A stretch of 64,000 nucleotides of DNA from Akkermansia sp. (GTDB lineage: Bacteria; Verrucomicrobiota; Verrucomicrobiia; Verrucomicrobiales; Akkermansiaceae). A model generated the notes under the pieces. That model had not been told where the DNA came from. It did no database searches and was given only the letters and a program-made list of their open reading frames with translations. Each line of letters opens with the position of its first letter. The stretch's first letter is position 1. The DNA lies in the NCBI GenBank assembly GCA_030535875.1, contig JAUNRC010000003.1:1-64000 (forward strand), written 5' to 3'. Positions 56,944 through 64,000 of this stretch are shown here, piece by piece. The translations under genes were made by a program, and so were the position numbers.

Positions 56944-59900
56944 CGAGGTGATATTTCAAAGTGCTGCGGAACGCTCAGTCCGTGAACTTCGGGGTTGTAC
57001 ATCAGCTCCGCCGTTGCTGCCGGGGCAGTCACGCGACCGCTGCGCACCACGCGGGCTACATAGCTGCTTTCCAGTCCGTTGGGGCCGATGTGGTTTGCAA
57101 ACAGGCGTACGCGGTCTTTGAGGAACTCCTTGTTGTTGATTCCGACGGCAAACCACCACCAGTCGCGGGAGCTCTGAGTGTTGATGCCGGCGGGCAGTGC
57201 CTGCGAGCTCAGCTCGGGGTTGACGGCCTCGAAACCGGCGGGCAGACGATCTTCCAGCACGAGATAACGCATGGGCTGCTCCTTGTTGGTCAGCTTAACC
57301 GAGAGGTTGATCTTGACGATGTCGCCGACCTTGAAGGTGGAGGTGGGCTTCCAGCTTCCGTCGGGCTGAAGTTGCTCGTAGTGGCGCGCAACGGATATTC
57401 CCTTGTCGATGGCCTGCTCCGGTTGTGCGGTGCGGAGGTAACCCTCCGTCCGGCCGGAAACGTAGACCGTGTTTTTGCCGGCGGTGTATGTAGTGGTGTC
57501 GCCGATGTTTGTGCTGACATTCAGGGGCTTGTCGGTGCTTACGGCTACGCCGTTGATGGTGATGTGAAGTGATTTGAGCCCTTTGTTGCGGCAGTACATA
57601 TCAACCGCGAGTATCATCCATGCATTGCGCCAGGTGGAGTAGCGACCGGGGGAGTTCTGTATGCAACGGCGCAGGCGCGTGATGGTTACCGGCGAGTCTG
57701 CCGCAAAACGAGCAGCGAAGAGCGCCTGAAGGGTTGCGAGCGGCGGCAGGTGGTAATTTTCGAATACGACGCTGCGCTTGTCGGCATTGGCGCGCTTGAT
57801 CAGTTCCGCTGCCTGCGGGTGCCCGATGGAGCCGGCGCAGTAGGCCAGAACCCAGTTTTCCTGAGGTGATGTGGCAAGGCGTTCTTTGTTGATGCGGTTG
57901 AGAACCATATCGAAGAGCGTTTTATCGAGCTTGTCGCAGAGGGCCAGCACGAGAAGTCCGAGGTAGGGCTCGGTGTTTTTCTCTAAGATGCTGGTTTTCA
58001 GGACGTAGAAGTCGCTGAAGCAATATTCGCCCATCAGGTGCGATATCAGAACGGCGTAGGCGGAGAATGCTGTGGGGGTGCTGTCGTCGTCCCAGTAGCG
58101 GTACTTAGCCGGACCGAGCTTGCGCTGTTGCAGTTTTCTCTTCACTTCTGCCAGAATGGCGGCAGAATCTTTGTCCTTGGGGTAGTTCAGACCGAGGGCA
58201 TGTTGCAGGTTCTCCCGCAATATCCACGGCAGAGCGGTGGAGCAGAGCTGCTCCGTGCAGCCGTAGGGGTAGGTGAAGAGGTAGTTGAGCTGTTCGCTCA
58301 TACCAATCAGCGGAGAGGGTGAGAATGTCAGCTCTGCCGGAGTGCCGTTGCGGTAGGCGCGCTGCAACCAGTTGTTCAGGTTTGCGGAGCGATTGCCCGG
58401 CAGTTCGGTGAAGATAATTTCACGCAGGAACGGGGTGGGCGGTACGGCTTGGAAGCTCAGTTCCACGGCATCTTTCACGCGGCGGAGTTGAGCGTTCTGC
58501 TCGGCACCTTCGGCTTGGATGCTCCATTGCAACTTCACGGGACCGGTTTCTTTCACTTTGATGGGGAAGTGGATGGTGGCGGGCTCGTTGCTGCTGAGGG
58601 TGACGGTTTGGGTGGTGGTGGGCAGCTCAACATTGCTGCCGCTCATGCTGACCCGCCAGGTGACGGCCTTGTCGGTGTAGCCGGTCGGCATGTCGTCGGG
58701 CAGCATGCTCACGGTCACGGGGAGGTCGAGCTCATCGCCCTCGGTTGCGCTCATGGGGGCAATGGGTTCGAGCATGATGGGTTTCTTCACCGTATATTGA
58801 GCTTGTCCTGCACCGAATTTGTCACCGGCGCTTGCAACGGCCATCAGGCGGTAGCGGGTGAGGGTGTCGGGGTTGCTGTATGTTGCGCGGAAGTTGCCGT
58901 TCGCGTCCGTTCTTACGCTGCTCAGCCACAGGGCGCAGGGGGTGAAATTGCTGCGGATGTAGGCGGTCTGGTCATCGCTCAGGGCATCGTTGCCTTCGCA
59001 CTCCATATCGTCACCGCCGCCGATGAACACGCCCTTGTTGCCGAAGTCGCGCTGACGGAGGTTCTCGCTGCTGAGGTAGTGGAGTGCCGAGTAGGTGGCA
59101 ACTTGGTGCGGGCGACCTTCTTCGCTGTAGAAGTAGGCGGCGGGGTCGGGCAAATCATAGCCTGTGACTTGCAGGGTGCCTTCGTCTTCGGCGTAGAGGG
59201 TGACATCGGCGTTGGCCACCGGTTGACCATCCGGCCCGGTGATGGTGCCGCTCACGGTGCATTCTTCGCCGGGGTAGAGCAGTTGTTGCGGTGTTTGCAG
59301 ATTGACGGTAAGATTTTTATGTTCGGGTGCAATGTTCAGGGCGCAGGCTCCGAGTTTTTCTTGGGGCTTGCCGCTCCTGCTGCGATTGCCGTCGTTCTGT
59401 ACGAGGCCTACGCTCACGTAGACAACGGGAGCATCGCCCGCCTCGATGGGGATTTCAATAACCGGTTTGTCTACGGTTACGCTGCGGCGGAAGTGGCGCA
59501 GCACGCGGTCTCGGTCGATGGTGACAAGCAGTTCGGCATCGACCGGGGTCTTGATGAGAATCTTGGCGGTGTCGCCTGTCTTGTAGAGCGGCTTATCCGG
59601 CACAAGCTCCACGGTATCGTACTGCATGTGTTCCCAGGGGCTGACCTCATCGCCCCAGATGAAATGGCGCGTGGCGCTGCGGAAGTCGCGGCCCTGAGAG
59701 TCCTTGCCGCTGACGATGATGTCGTAGCGGCCTGCACTATCTACCGGGATGTTGACGGTGCTTTGTTTGCCGGTGAGGCTTACGGGGATGGTTTGTGTGG
59801 TGTTTTTCTCCGAGCTGTTGCGTACGGAAGAACGACTGTAGGAGCCATAGCGGTAGGGGTGGAAGACGGTGCGTTCCACGGTGATGAGAGCCTGAAGTTC

Positions 59901-62828
59901 CGGGCCGTCCCAAGGGGTGCCGTCGGGCTTGATGGCAATGAGGTCAACGGGGATGTTGCCGCCGACTTTCGCCAGCGTGACGTGCGGACGCAGACCGACG
60001 TAGACATCGGCCGGGTGCAGGGTGGACTTTTGTACGCTGCGTATGCTCTGCTCGTTGCCGTTGGTTACGGTGGTTGTGGCGGTGATGTTGCACAGGCGCG
60101 GGAAGTCCTGTGACGGCAGGGAGAAGGTGGCGGAGCCTTGTCCTTTTTCATCGAGAGTACCTTCGCGCGACATGTAGTCGGTGGAGTTGCTGCGGGAACC
60201 TCCGTAGTAGTAGGCGTAAAAAAAGTCCCAGGGATTTTCGCGGAAGTCACCGAAGCGGAAATCGTACCATTGCTCCTGATTGGGGTAGAAGTTGCTGAAG
60301 GTGGTGTGTACGTTCCAATTGACGATGCCGTGAGCCACGGGGGTGGTGGTGAAGTTGGTTGCCGTGGCTTCGATGCTGATCTGACGGGACTCGGGTCGGA
60401 GTGTGAGTGAGCTCTTTACTTCGAATTCATTGCGGCGGAACTCCTCGCTGTGTATGGCAATGGTGGCGGAACGGGGGAGGTCGGCGTTATCTTCCGGCTT
60501 TTTGTCGGGGCCGATGCAGGCGGCGACAGCGGCCTTGTCGGGGCTGGTATTGTCGGCATCTCCCTTGTAGGTGATATCAAAGGTAACGCGGTAGAGGCCG
60601 ACGGAGTTTACGGGGAGGTCGAGCGTGAATGTGCCGTCATCCTGAAGGGTGACATCGTAGCGTGCTACTTCGTTGTCATCGAGTGTAACCTTGGCGGTAA
60701 TGGCCTCGATGTCGGGGGTGGTGAGCTCGTTGTTCTTCACCCAGCGGGCTATGCCTTTGATGTGGGCCGTCTCGCTCGGGCGGTAGAGGCTGCGGTCGCT
60801 GAAGAGGTAGACTAAGGGGGTGGGGATGTCGGCGGGGGTGATGCCCTGTTGCAGCAGTTCGGAGAGGCGGTAGCTGTTGCCGATGGTGCAGTAGTGGTCC
60901 ATGTCACCGGGGTGGTGGATGAGGGTCACGCAGTCGTCGGCTGTACTGAGTTGCAGGTAGCGCGTTCCGGTGGGGAAGTCACCTTGGGCTATGCCGTCGC
61001 GGACGGGGAGTTCGCTCAGTTGGTTGCCGTCTTTATCCAACAATCGCAGGGTGGCGGTCGGAACTTCCGCCGCGCTGCTCAGGTGGTAGGCCCATGCCAG
61101 AAGTTTGTTGCCGTTGCTCTTCCACAGCAGGCCGAGGTCTGTGACTTGGATGAGGCTCTGATTGACAACGGGAGTCTTGCTGTTGCGCAGGGGGGTGCCT
61201 TCGATGTCAATGAAATAGAAGCCGCCTGTCGGTTGACCGGCGAAGAGTTCAGCCAAAGGCAGGTTGAGCTCGTAGTTGGCGCCGGCTTGCAACGGTCGCT
61301 CTGCCGTGGCCTGAACGCCGGGCAGTGCAGCGGTGTTCACGCGATTATCTTCGATTTTTTCATCGCTGAGATTGGCGGCTTTGCGGTTGGTACTTTGCCG
61401 ATTGCCCTCTCTCCATGTGGCGAACTCCTGACCGGTGTAGAGGGTGGAGTAGTCCCGGAGCAGGCGCACGGCATCGGCCGGAGTGCTGCTCAGCTTCCAT
61501 ATACGGGCACGACCGTTCTCGAGCTGTCCGTAGCGGCAACGTATGGTGGTGCTGCCGCGCAGTTGCAGATGGTTGGCGTTGACATCCGTGTAGATGAAAG
61601 GGGTGGCGGGCTGCAGCATGGTCGTATCTGCAAGCTCGGTAATGTCGGTGGGGGCAGGTGTGCAGGCGGGAGTGTATTTGCCGCTGCACTTCAGCCTGAC
61701 CTCGCGGCCACCGGTTTCGGCTGCCAGTGTGACGGAGCTTATGCCTTCTTTCCTGTTGCCGTCCATCAGGGTCAGGGTAAGGTTCTCGGTTGCGGTGGGG
61801 GTAAGGGTGATGTCCTTGCCGCGAACCTTGCTGCGCAGGGCGCCGTCTTTCCATTCAAGGGGCTTCCATTCATTGCTGTGAGCGTCTTCCCGAATGTGCC
61901 ATGTAAGGCTGCGCAGAAGTTCGGTGACATCGCTTGCGGCGGCCGGCATGTCGAACTGAAGTTTGACCTCATAGTTGCCTTTGTCTTTGACGGTTTTGCT
62001 CAGTTCGTAGGACAGAGAAGGTGCTGAGATATATGAGAAATCATCGTCTTTTATGCTTTTCTCGGCATCGTTCCACTTGCTGTTGGGGAGGATGAGGTAG
62101 ATTTTCTCGCCGGATTCTGCTATTCCGGGCGGTTCAATAATCCAGGCATCGGGTATGACTTCATCGGCCGGGTGTTTGGCGAGTTCCTCGCGGTCATTTT
62201 GGTCGAGGTTAAAGTTGCTGGCGCAGTCGAAGTCATCCCAGTTGTTCAGAGCATCGGCAACAGTTGCCGGGCGGTAGCTGAGGGGGAAGCGCCGATTGCG
62301 GTAGAAATAGCAGAGCCCCGGCAGAAGTTCGCGGACTTTTTCGCTGTATTCCGGTTCGCGGGGACGGATGATGACTTGATTGCGCTCCGTGCTGCTGTAG
62401 TTGATGACGGAGCCTTTCGAGGTCGACAGCAACAGGTTAGCGCCGCTCAGTTTGTCGCCTTTAAGGTTTTTCAGTTCGGTCGGTATATCTATTCTGAGAA
62501 TTTGCAGCGGCGGGAGGTCGCGCGTGAGGGTGAGTCTTATACGCGAGGTGCTCAGCCATATTGCCTTGTAACAATCAGGTATGGAGCAGGTGAAGAAGCC
62601 GGCCTGAACTTCTTTGCCCACTTCTTCATCGGGCACCATCTGTACATGAAAATTGATGTGCAGATTGGTTCCCTCCGTTAATCGGTAGTAATAATAATGT
62701 TCGATTGTGGGGGCGGGAATATTGACTTCCGCTGGAGCGATTACAGCCGGGGACTGTTCCTGAGCTATGAGCAACTGGCCCGGAGTTAAGAGAAAAAGAG
62801 TGCAGAGAAGGGGATGACAGGAGTTCAT
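56940..62828 (-). CDS. Bacterial alpha-2-macroglobulin family protein
   Basis: 1962 residues. Signal sequence CHPLLCTLFLLTPGQLLIAQ, then a string of beta-sandwich MG domains, an Arg-rich bait-like section, and the complement-like domain with thioester YPYGCTEQLC (Cys1524 to Gln1527, matching CxEQ). DRSLYRPSETAHIKGIARWV and FTPCALWLSSVRTDANGNFR are strongly conserved A2M blocks. Family members trap attacking proteases, with PBP1C repairing the wall. There is no lipobox, so the protein is probably periplasmic or secreted rather than a lipoprotein as in YfhM. It is cotranscribed with pbpC (4-bp overlap). The promoter and a palindrome lie upstream. Confidence 0.95.
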   Translation of the reverse strand: MNSCHPLLCTLFLLTPGQLLIAQEQSPAVIAPAEVNIPAPTIEHYYYYRLTEGTNLHINFHVQMVPDEEVGKEVQAGFFTCSIPDCYKAIWLSTSRIRLTLTRDLPPLQILRIDIPTELKNLKGDKLSGANLLLSTSKGSVINYSSTERNQVIIRPREPEYSEKVRELLPGLCYFYRNRRFPLSYRPATVADALNNWDDFDCASNFNLDQNDREELAKHPADEVIPDAWIIEPPGIAESGEKIYLILPNSKWNDAEKSIKDDDFSYISAPSLSYELSKTVKDKGNYEVKLQFDMPAAASDVTELLRSLTWHIREDAHSNEWKPLEWKDGALRSKVRGKDITLTPTATENLTLTLMDGNRKEGISSVTLAAETGGREVRLKCSGKYTPACTPAPTDITELADTTMLQPATPFIYTDVNANHLQLRGSTTIRCRYGQLENGRARIWKLSSTPADAVRLLRDYSTLYTGQEFATWREGNRQSTNRKAANLSDEKIEDNRVNTAALPGVQATAERPLQAGANYELNLPLAELFAGQPTGGFYFIDIEGTPLRNSKTPVVNQSLIQVTDLGLLWKSNGNKLLAWAYHLSSAAEVPTATLRLLDKDGNQLSELPVRDGIAQGDFPTGTRYLQLSTADDCVTLIHHPGDMDHYCTIGNSYRLSELLQQGITPADIPTPLVYLFSDRSLYRPSETAHIKGIARWVKNNELTTPDIEAITAKVTLDDNEVARYDVTLQDDGTFTLDLPVNSVGLYRVTFDITYKGDADNTSPDKAAVAACIGPDKKPEDNADLPRSATIAIHSEEFRRNEFEVKSSLTLRPESRQISIEATATNFTTTPVAHGIVNWNVHTTFSNFYPNQEQWYDFRFGDFRENPWDFFYAYYYGGSRSNSTDYMSREGTLDEKGQGSATFSLPSQDFPRLCNITATTTVTNGNEQSIRSVQKSTLHPADVYVGLRPHVTLAKVGGNIPVDLIAIKPDGTPWDGPELQALITVERTVFHPYRYGSYSRSSVRNSSEKNTTQTIPVSLTGKQSTVNIPVDSAGRYDIIVSGKDSQGRDFRSATRHFIWGDEVSPWEHMQYDTVELVPDKPLYKTGDTAKILIKTPVDAELLVTIDRDRVLRHFRRSVTVDKPVIEIPIEAGDAPVVYVSVGLVQNDGNRSRSGKPQEKLGACALNIAPEHKNLTVNLQTPQQLLYPGEECTVSGTITGPDGQPVANADVTLYAEDEGTLQVTGYDLPDPAAYFYSEEGRPHQVATYSALHYLSSENLRQRDFGNKGVFIGGGDDMECEGNDALSDDQTAYIRSNFTPCALWLSSVRTDANGNFRATYSNPDTLTRYRLMAVASAGDKFGAGQAQYTVKKPIMLEPIAPMSATEGDELDLPVTVSMLPDDMPTGYTDKAVTWRVSMSGSNVELPTTTQTVTLSSNEPATIHFPIKVKETGPVKLQWSIQAEGAEQNAQLRRVKDAVELSFQAVPPTPFLREIIFTELPGNRSANLNNWLQRAYRNGTPAELTFSPSPLIGMSEQLNYLFTYPYGCTEQLCSTALPWILRENLQHALGLNYPKDKDSAAILAEVKRKLQQRKLGPAKYRYWDDDSTPTAFSAYAVLISHLMGEYCFSDFYVLKTSILEKNTEPYLGLLVLALCDKLDKTLFDMVLNRINKERLATSPQENWVLAYCAGSIGHPQAAELIKRANADKRSVVFENYHLPPLATLQALFAARFAADSPVTITRLRRCIQNSPGRYSTWRNAWMILAVDMYCRNKGLKSLHITINGVAVSTDKPLNVSTNIGDTTTYTAGKNTVYVSGRTEGYLRTAQPEQAIDKGISVARHYEQLQPDGSWKPTSTFKVGDIVKINLSVKLTNKEQPMRYLVLEDRLPAGFEAVNPELSSQALPAGINTQSSRDWWWFAVGINNKEFLKDRVRLFANHIGPNGLESSYVARVVRSGRVTAPAATAELMYNPEVHGLSVPQHFEISPR

Positions 62829-62864
62829 GGGAGGGTGTGGGGAAATGTTTGTTCTGATGCTTGA

Positions 62865-62893
62865 AATATATCTCTTTGCGCGTGTGTATGCAA
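62865..62893 (-). promoter_or_regulatory. Promoter of the A2M-pbpC operon
   Basis: TTGCAT (62888-62893), 17 bp, TATATT (62865-62870). Predicted leader about 30 nt. Confidence 0.65.
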
Positions 62894-62901
62894 GCGCAAA
62901 G
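62874..62901. promoter_or_regulatory. Palindrome overlapping the A2M-pbpC promoter
   Basis: CTTTGCGC (62874-62881) and GCGCAAAG (62894-62901) are exact inverted repeats with a 12-bp gap. They bracket the -35 box and cover part of the spacer, an arrangement typical of a repressor operator. Confidence 0.5.
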
Positions 62902-62964
62902 TGGTGCAGTTTATAAAATTATACCGATGAAATTGTTAGTGTAGTTCTGTATGTCGGTCGGTAT

Positions 62965-62999
62965 AAAAAATCCCCCTGCCGATGTTGCCCGGCAGGGGG
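62965..62999 (-). terminator. Rho-independent terminator of transketolase
   Basis: CCCCCTGCC (62972-62980) pairs with GGCAGGGGG (62991-62999). On the minus strand the stem is followed by six T. It lies 29 nt past the stop codon. Confidence 0.9.
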
Positions 63000-63028
63000 G
63001 GGTGTTCTGTCGACGGAGGCTGCGGGAA

Positions 63029-64000
63029 TTACAGCTTTTCGGCGTGTGCTACGATGTTGGGCACGTTCATGCCGAGCTCCTTCAGTACGACATCACCGGG
63101 GGCGGAGAAGCCGTAGGAGTCGATGGAGATGATGCTGCCCTCAGTGCCGACGTAGCGGTACCAGAGGTCGCTCTTGCCGGCCTCGACAGCCAGACGTCGG
63201 GTGCAGGCGGCGGGCAGTACGCTCTCGCGGTACTCGGCGCTCTGACGATTGAAGCGCCACATGGAGGGCATGGAAACTACGCGTACATCGGGGCCGAGCT
63301 GCTGAGCTGCTTCGAGGGCGAGGATGACTTCGGAGCCGCTGGCGATGATGATGCGACCGGGCTGCTCTGTCTCTTCCTTACGGGCAATGTAGGCGCCCTT
63401 GAGTGTGCCCTGACGGCGCGTCTCGGCGCTGATGGGTTGTACGGAGCTCAGGCTGGGGATGTTCTGGCGAGTGAAGATGAGGGCGGTGGGGCCGTCCTTG
63501 CGCTCCATGGCGCACATCCAGGCACCTGCGGCTTCTTCCTCGTCGGCGGGACGTACAACGTCCAGATTGGGGATGATGCGCAGACCGGTGACTGTCTCGA
63601 CGGGCTGGTGAGTGGGGCCGTCTTCACCCACGGCAACGGAGTCGTGCGTGAGCACATAGGTCACCGGCAGGTGGGAGAGGGCTGCTACGCGGATGGAGGC
63701 GCGCATGTAGTCAACGAATACGCAGAAGGTGCCGGCCGATACGCGGAAGAGGCCGTCGTAGGCGATGCCGTTGCAGATGGCGGCCATGGCGTGCTCACGA
63801 ATACCGAACCAGAAGTTGCGACCCGTGTAGCTCTCGGCGGAGAAGTCGCCGCCGTTCTTCAGGTAATTCTTGTTGGAGGAGAAGAGGTCAGCGCTGGTGG
63901 AGAGCAGGCCGGGGCACTTGTCGCCGATGGCGTTCTGAGCGACGGCACCGGAGGAACGGGTGGCCTCTTTGCACCCTTCGGCAAAGGCGGGAATCATGCC
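63029..64000 (-). CDS. tkt: Transketolase, C-terminal part (runs off the right edge)
   Basis: The last 323 residues are present; the start is beyond position 64000. Seen: FWFGIREHAMAAICNGIAYDG, TYVLTHDSVAVGEDGPTHQPVE (pyrimidine-domain TPP region and active-site His), LDVVRPADEEEAAGAW, and the C-terminal domain from GRIIIASGSEVILALEAAQQ. Transketolase shuttles two-carbon units in the pentose phosphate pathway. The N-terminal TPP-binding half is not visible. It ends with a strong terminator. Confidence 0.95.
   Translation of the reverse strand, partial: GMIPAFAEGCKEATRSSGAVAQNAIGDKCPGLLSTSADLFSSNKNYLKNGGDFSAESYTGRNFWFGIREHAMAAICNGIAYDGLFRVSAGTFCVFVDYMRASIRVAALSHLPVTYVLTHDSVAVGEDGPTHQPVETVTGLRIIPNLDVVRPADEEEAAGAWMCAMERKDGPTALIFTRQNIPSLSSVQPISAETRRQGTLKGAYIARKEETEQPGRIIIASGSEVILALEAAQQLGPDVRVVSMPSMWRFNRQSAEYRESVLPAACTRRLAVEAGKSDLWYRYVGTEGSIISIDSYGFSAPGDVVLKELGMNVPNIVAHAEKL

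Noticed and set aside
58449-60113. 554-codon open frame opposite the alpha-2-macroglobulin gene
   Set aside because: Shadow of the A2M coding sequence; no start context, domain or signal.
1-64000. CRISPR arrays, insertion sequences, prophage or integrase genes
   Set aside because: No regularly spaced direct repeats, transposase or integrase motifs, or att-like direct repeats at the tRNA gene were found.

Overview
The window looks like chromosomal DNA of an Akkermansia-type verrucomicrobium. Evidence read from the sequence: a PEP-CTERM protein ending in VPEPA, a hydrophobic stretch and RRRR; a very large LamG/beta-solenoid surface protein; four tandem DUF805 genes; an N-acetylhexosamine kinase-like gene of the kind used on mucin sugars; and pyruvate:ferredoxin oxidoreductase plus formate-THF ligase, as expected in an anaerobe. 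Genus is an inference; no 16S or ribosomal protein gene is present. Coding density is high. Several convergent pairs are only 3-15 bp apart and one pair overlaps by 7 bp.

Layout. 1-5.6 kb: cell-surface genes (giant LamG/solenoid protein, C-terminus off the left edge; PEP-CTERM protein), a 567-bp gene-free stretch with several inverted repeats, then tRNA-Leu(CAG). 5.7-10.2 kb: secreted polysaccharide deacetylase, basic Ala/Pro-rich protein, and an MFS sugar porter with a large extracytoplasmic insertion. 10.2-16.1 kb: four DUF805 genes running into miaA, and a Wzx-like flippase. 16.2-24.4 kb: nifJ, fhs, two EF-hand secreted proteins, leuB. 24.5-32.6 kb: zinc-ribbon/TPM-like membrane protein, uvrB with a long insertion, a small membrane protein, a 47-residue ribbon-helix-helix protein, and an Aas-like AMP ligase followed by a Ser/Thr kinase. 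32.6-39.7 kb: secreted proteins of unknown function, nahK-like kinase, PLP homeostasis protein, coiled-coil/TPR protein. 39.8-46.4 kb: SNF2 helicase, KefB-type antiporter plus a small membrane partner, ankyrin protein with a Cys/His tail, FtsB-like and spermidine synthase-like genes. 46.5-54.8 kb: fabF, membrane protein, recR, a PoxB-like protein lacking its thiamine diphosphate ligands, ruvC, ispE, guaB, and a GH16 gene broken by an in-frame TAA. 54.8-64 kb: pbpC with its alpha-2-macroglobulin partner, and the C-terminal part of transketolase.

The strongest system-level observation concerns gene expression. For at least a dozen genes I can place a -35/-10 pair with 15-18 bp spacing whose predicted transcription start falls on, or within 1-7 nt of, the start codon (fhs, TPM protein, SNF2 helicase, ispE, RHH protein, ankyrin protein, spermidine synthase-like, guaB, leuB, MFS porter, first DUF805 gene and others). 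These genes lack Shine-Dalgarno sequences. This strain therefore probably uses leaderless or ultra-short-leader mRNAs widely. Other items worth attention are the PoxB-like likely pseudoenzyme, the UvrB insertion, an identical 12-mer at the same distance upstream of both EF-hand genes, and the GH16 nonsense codon.
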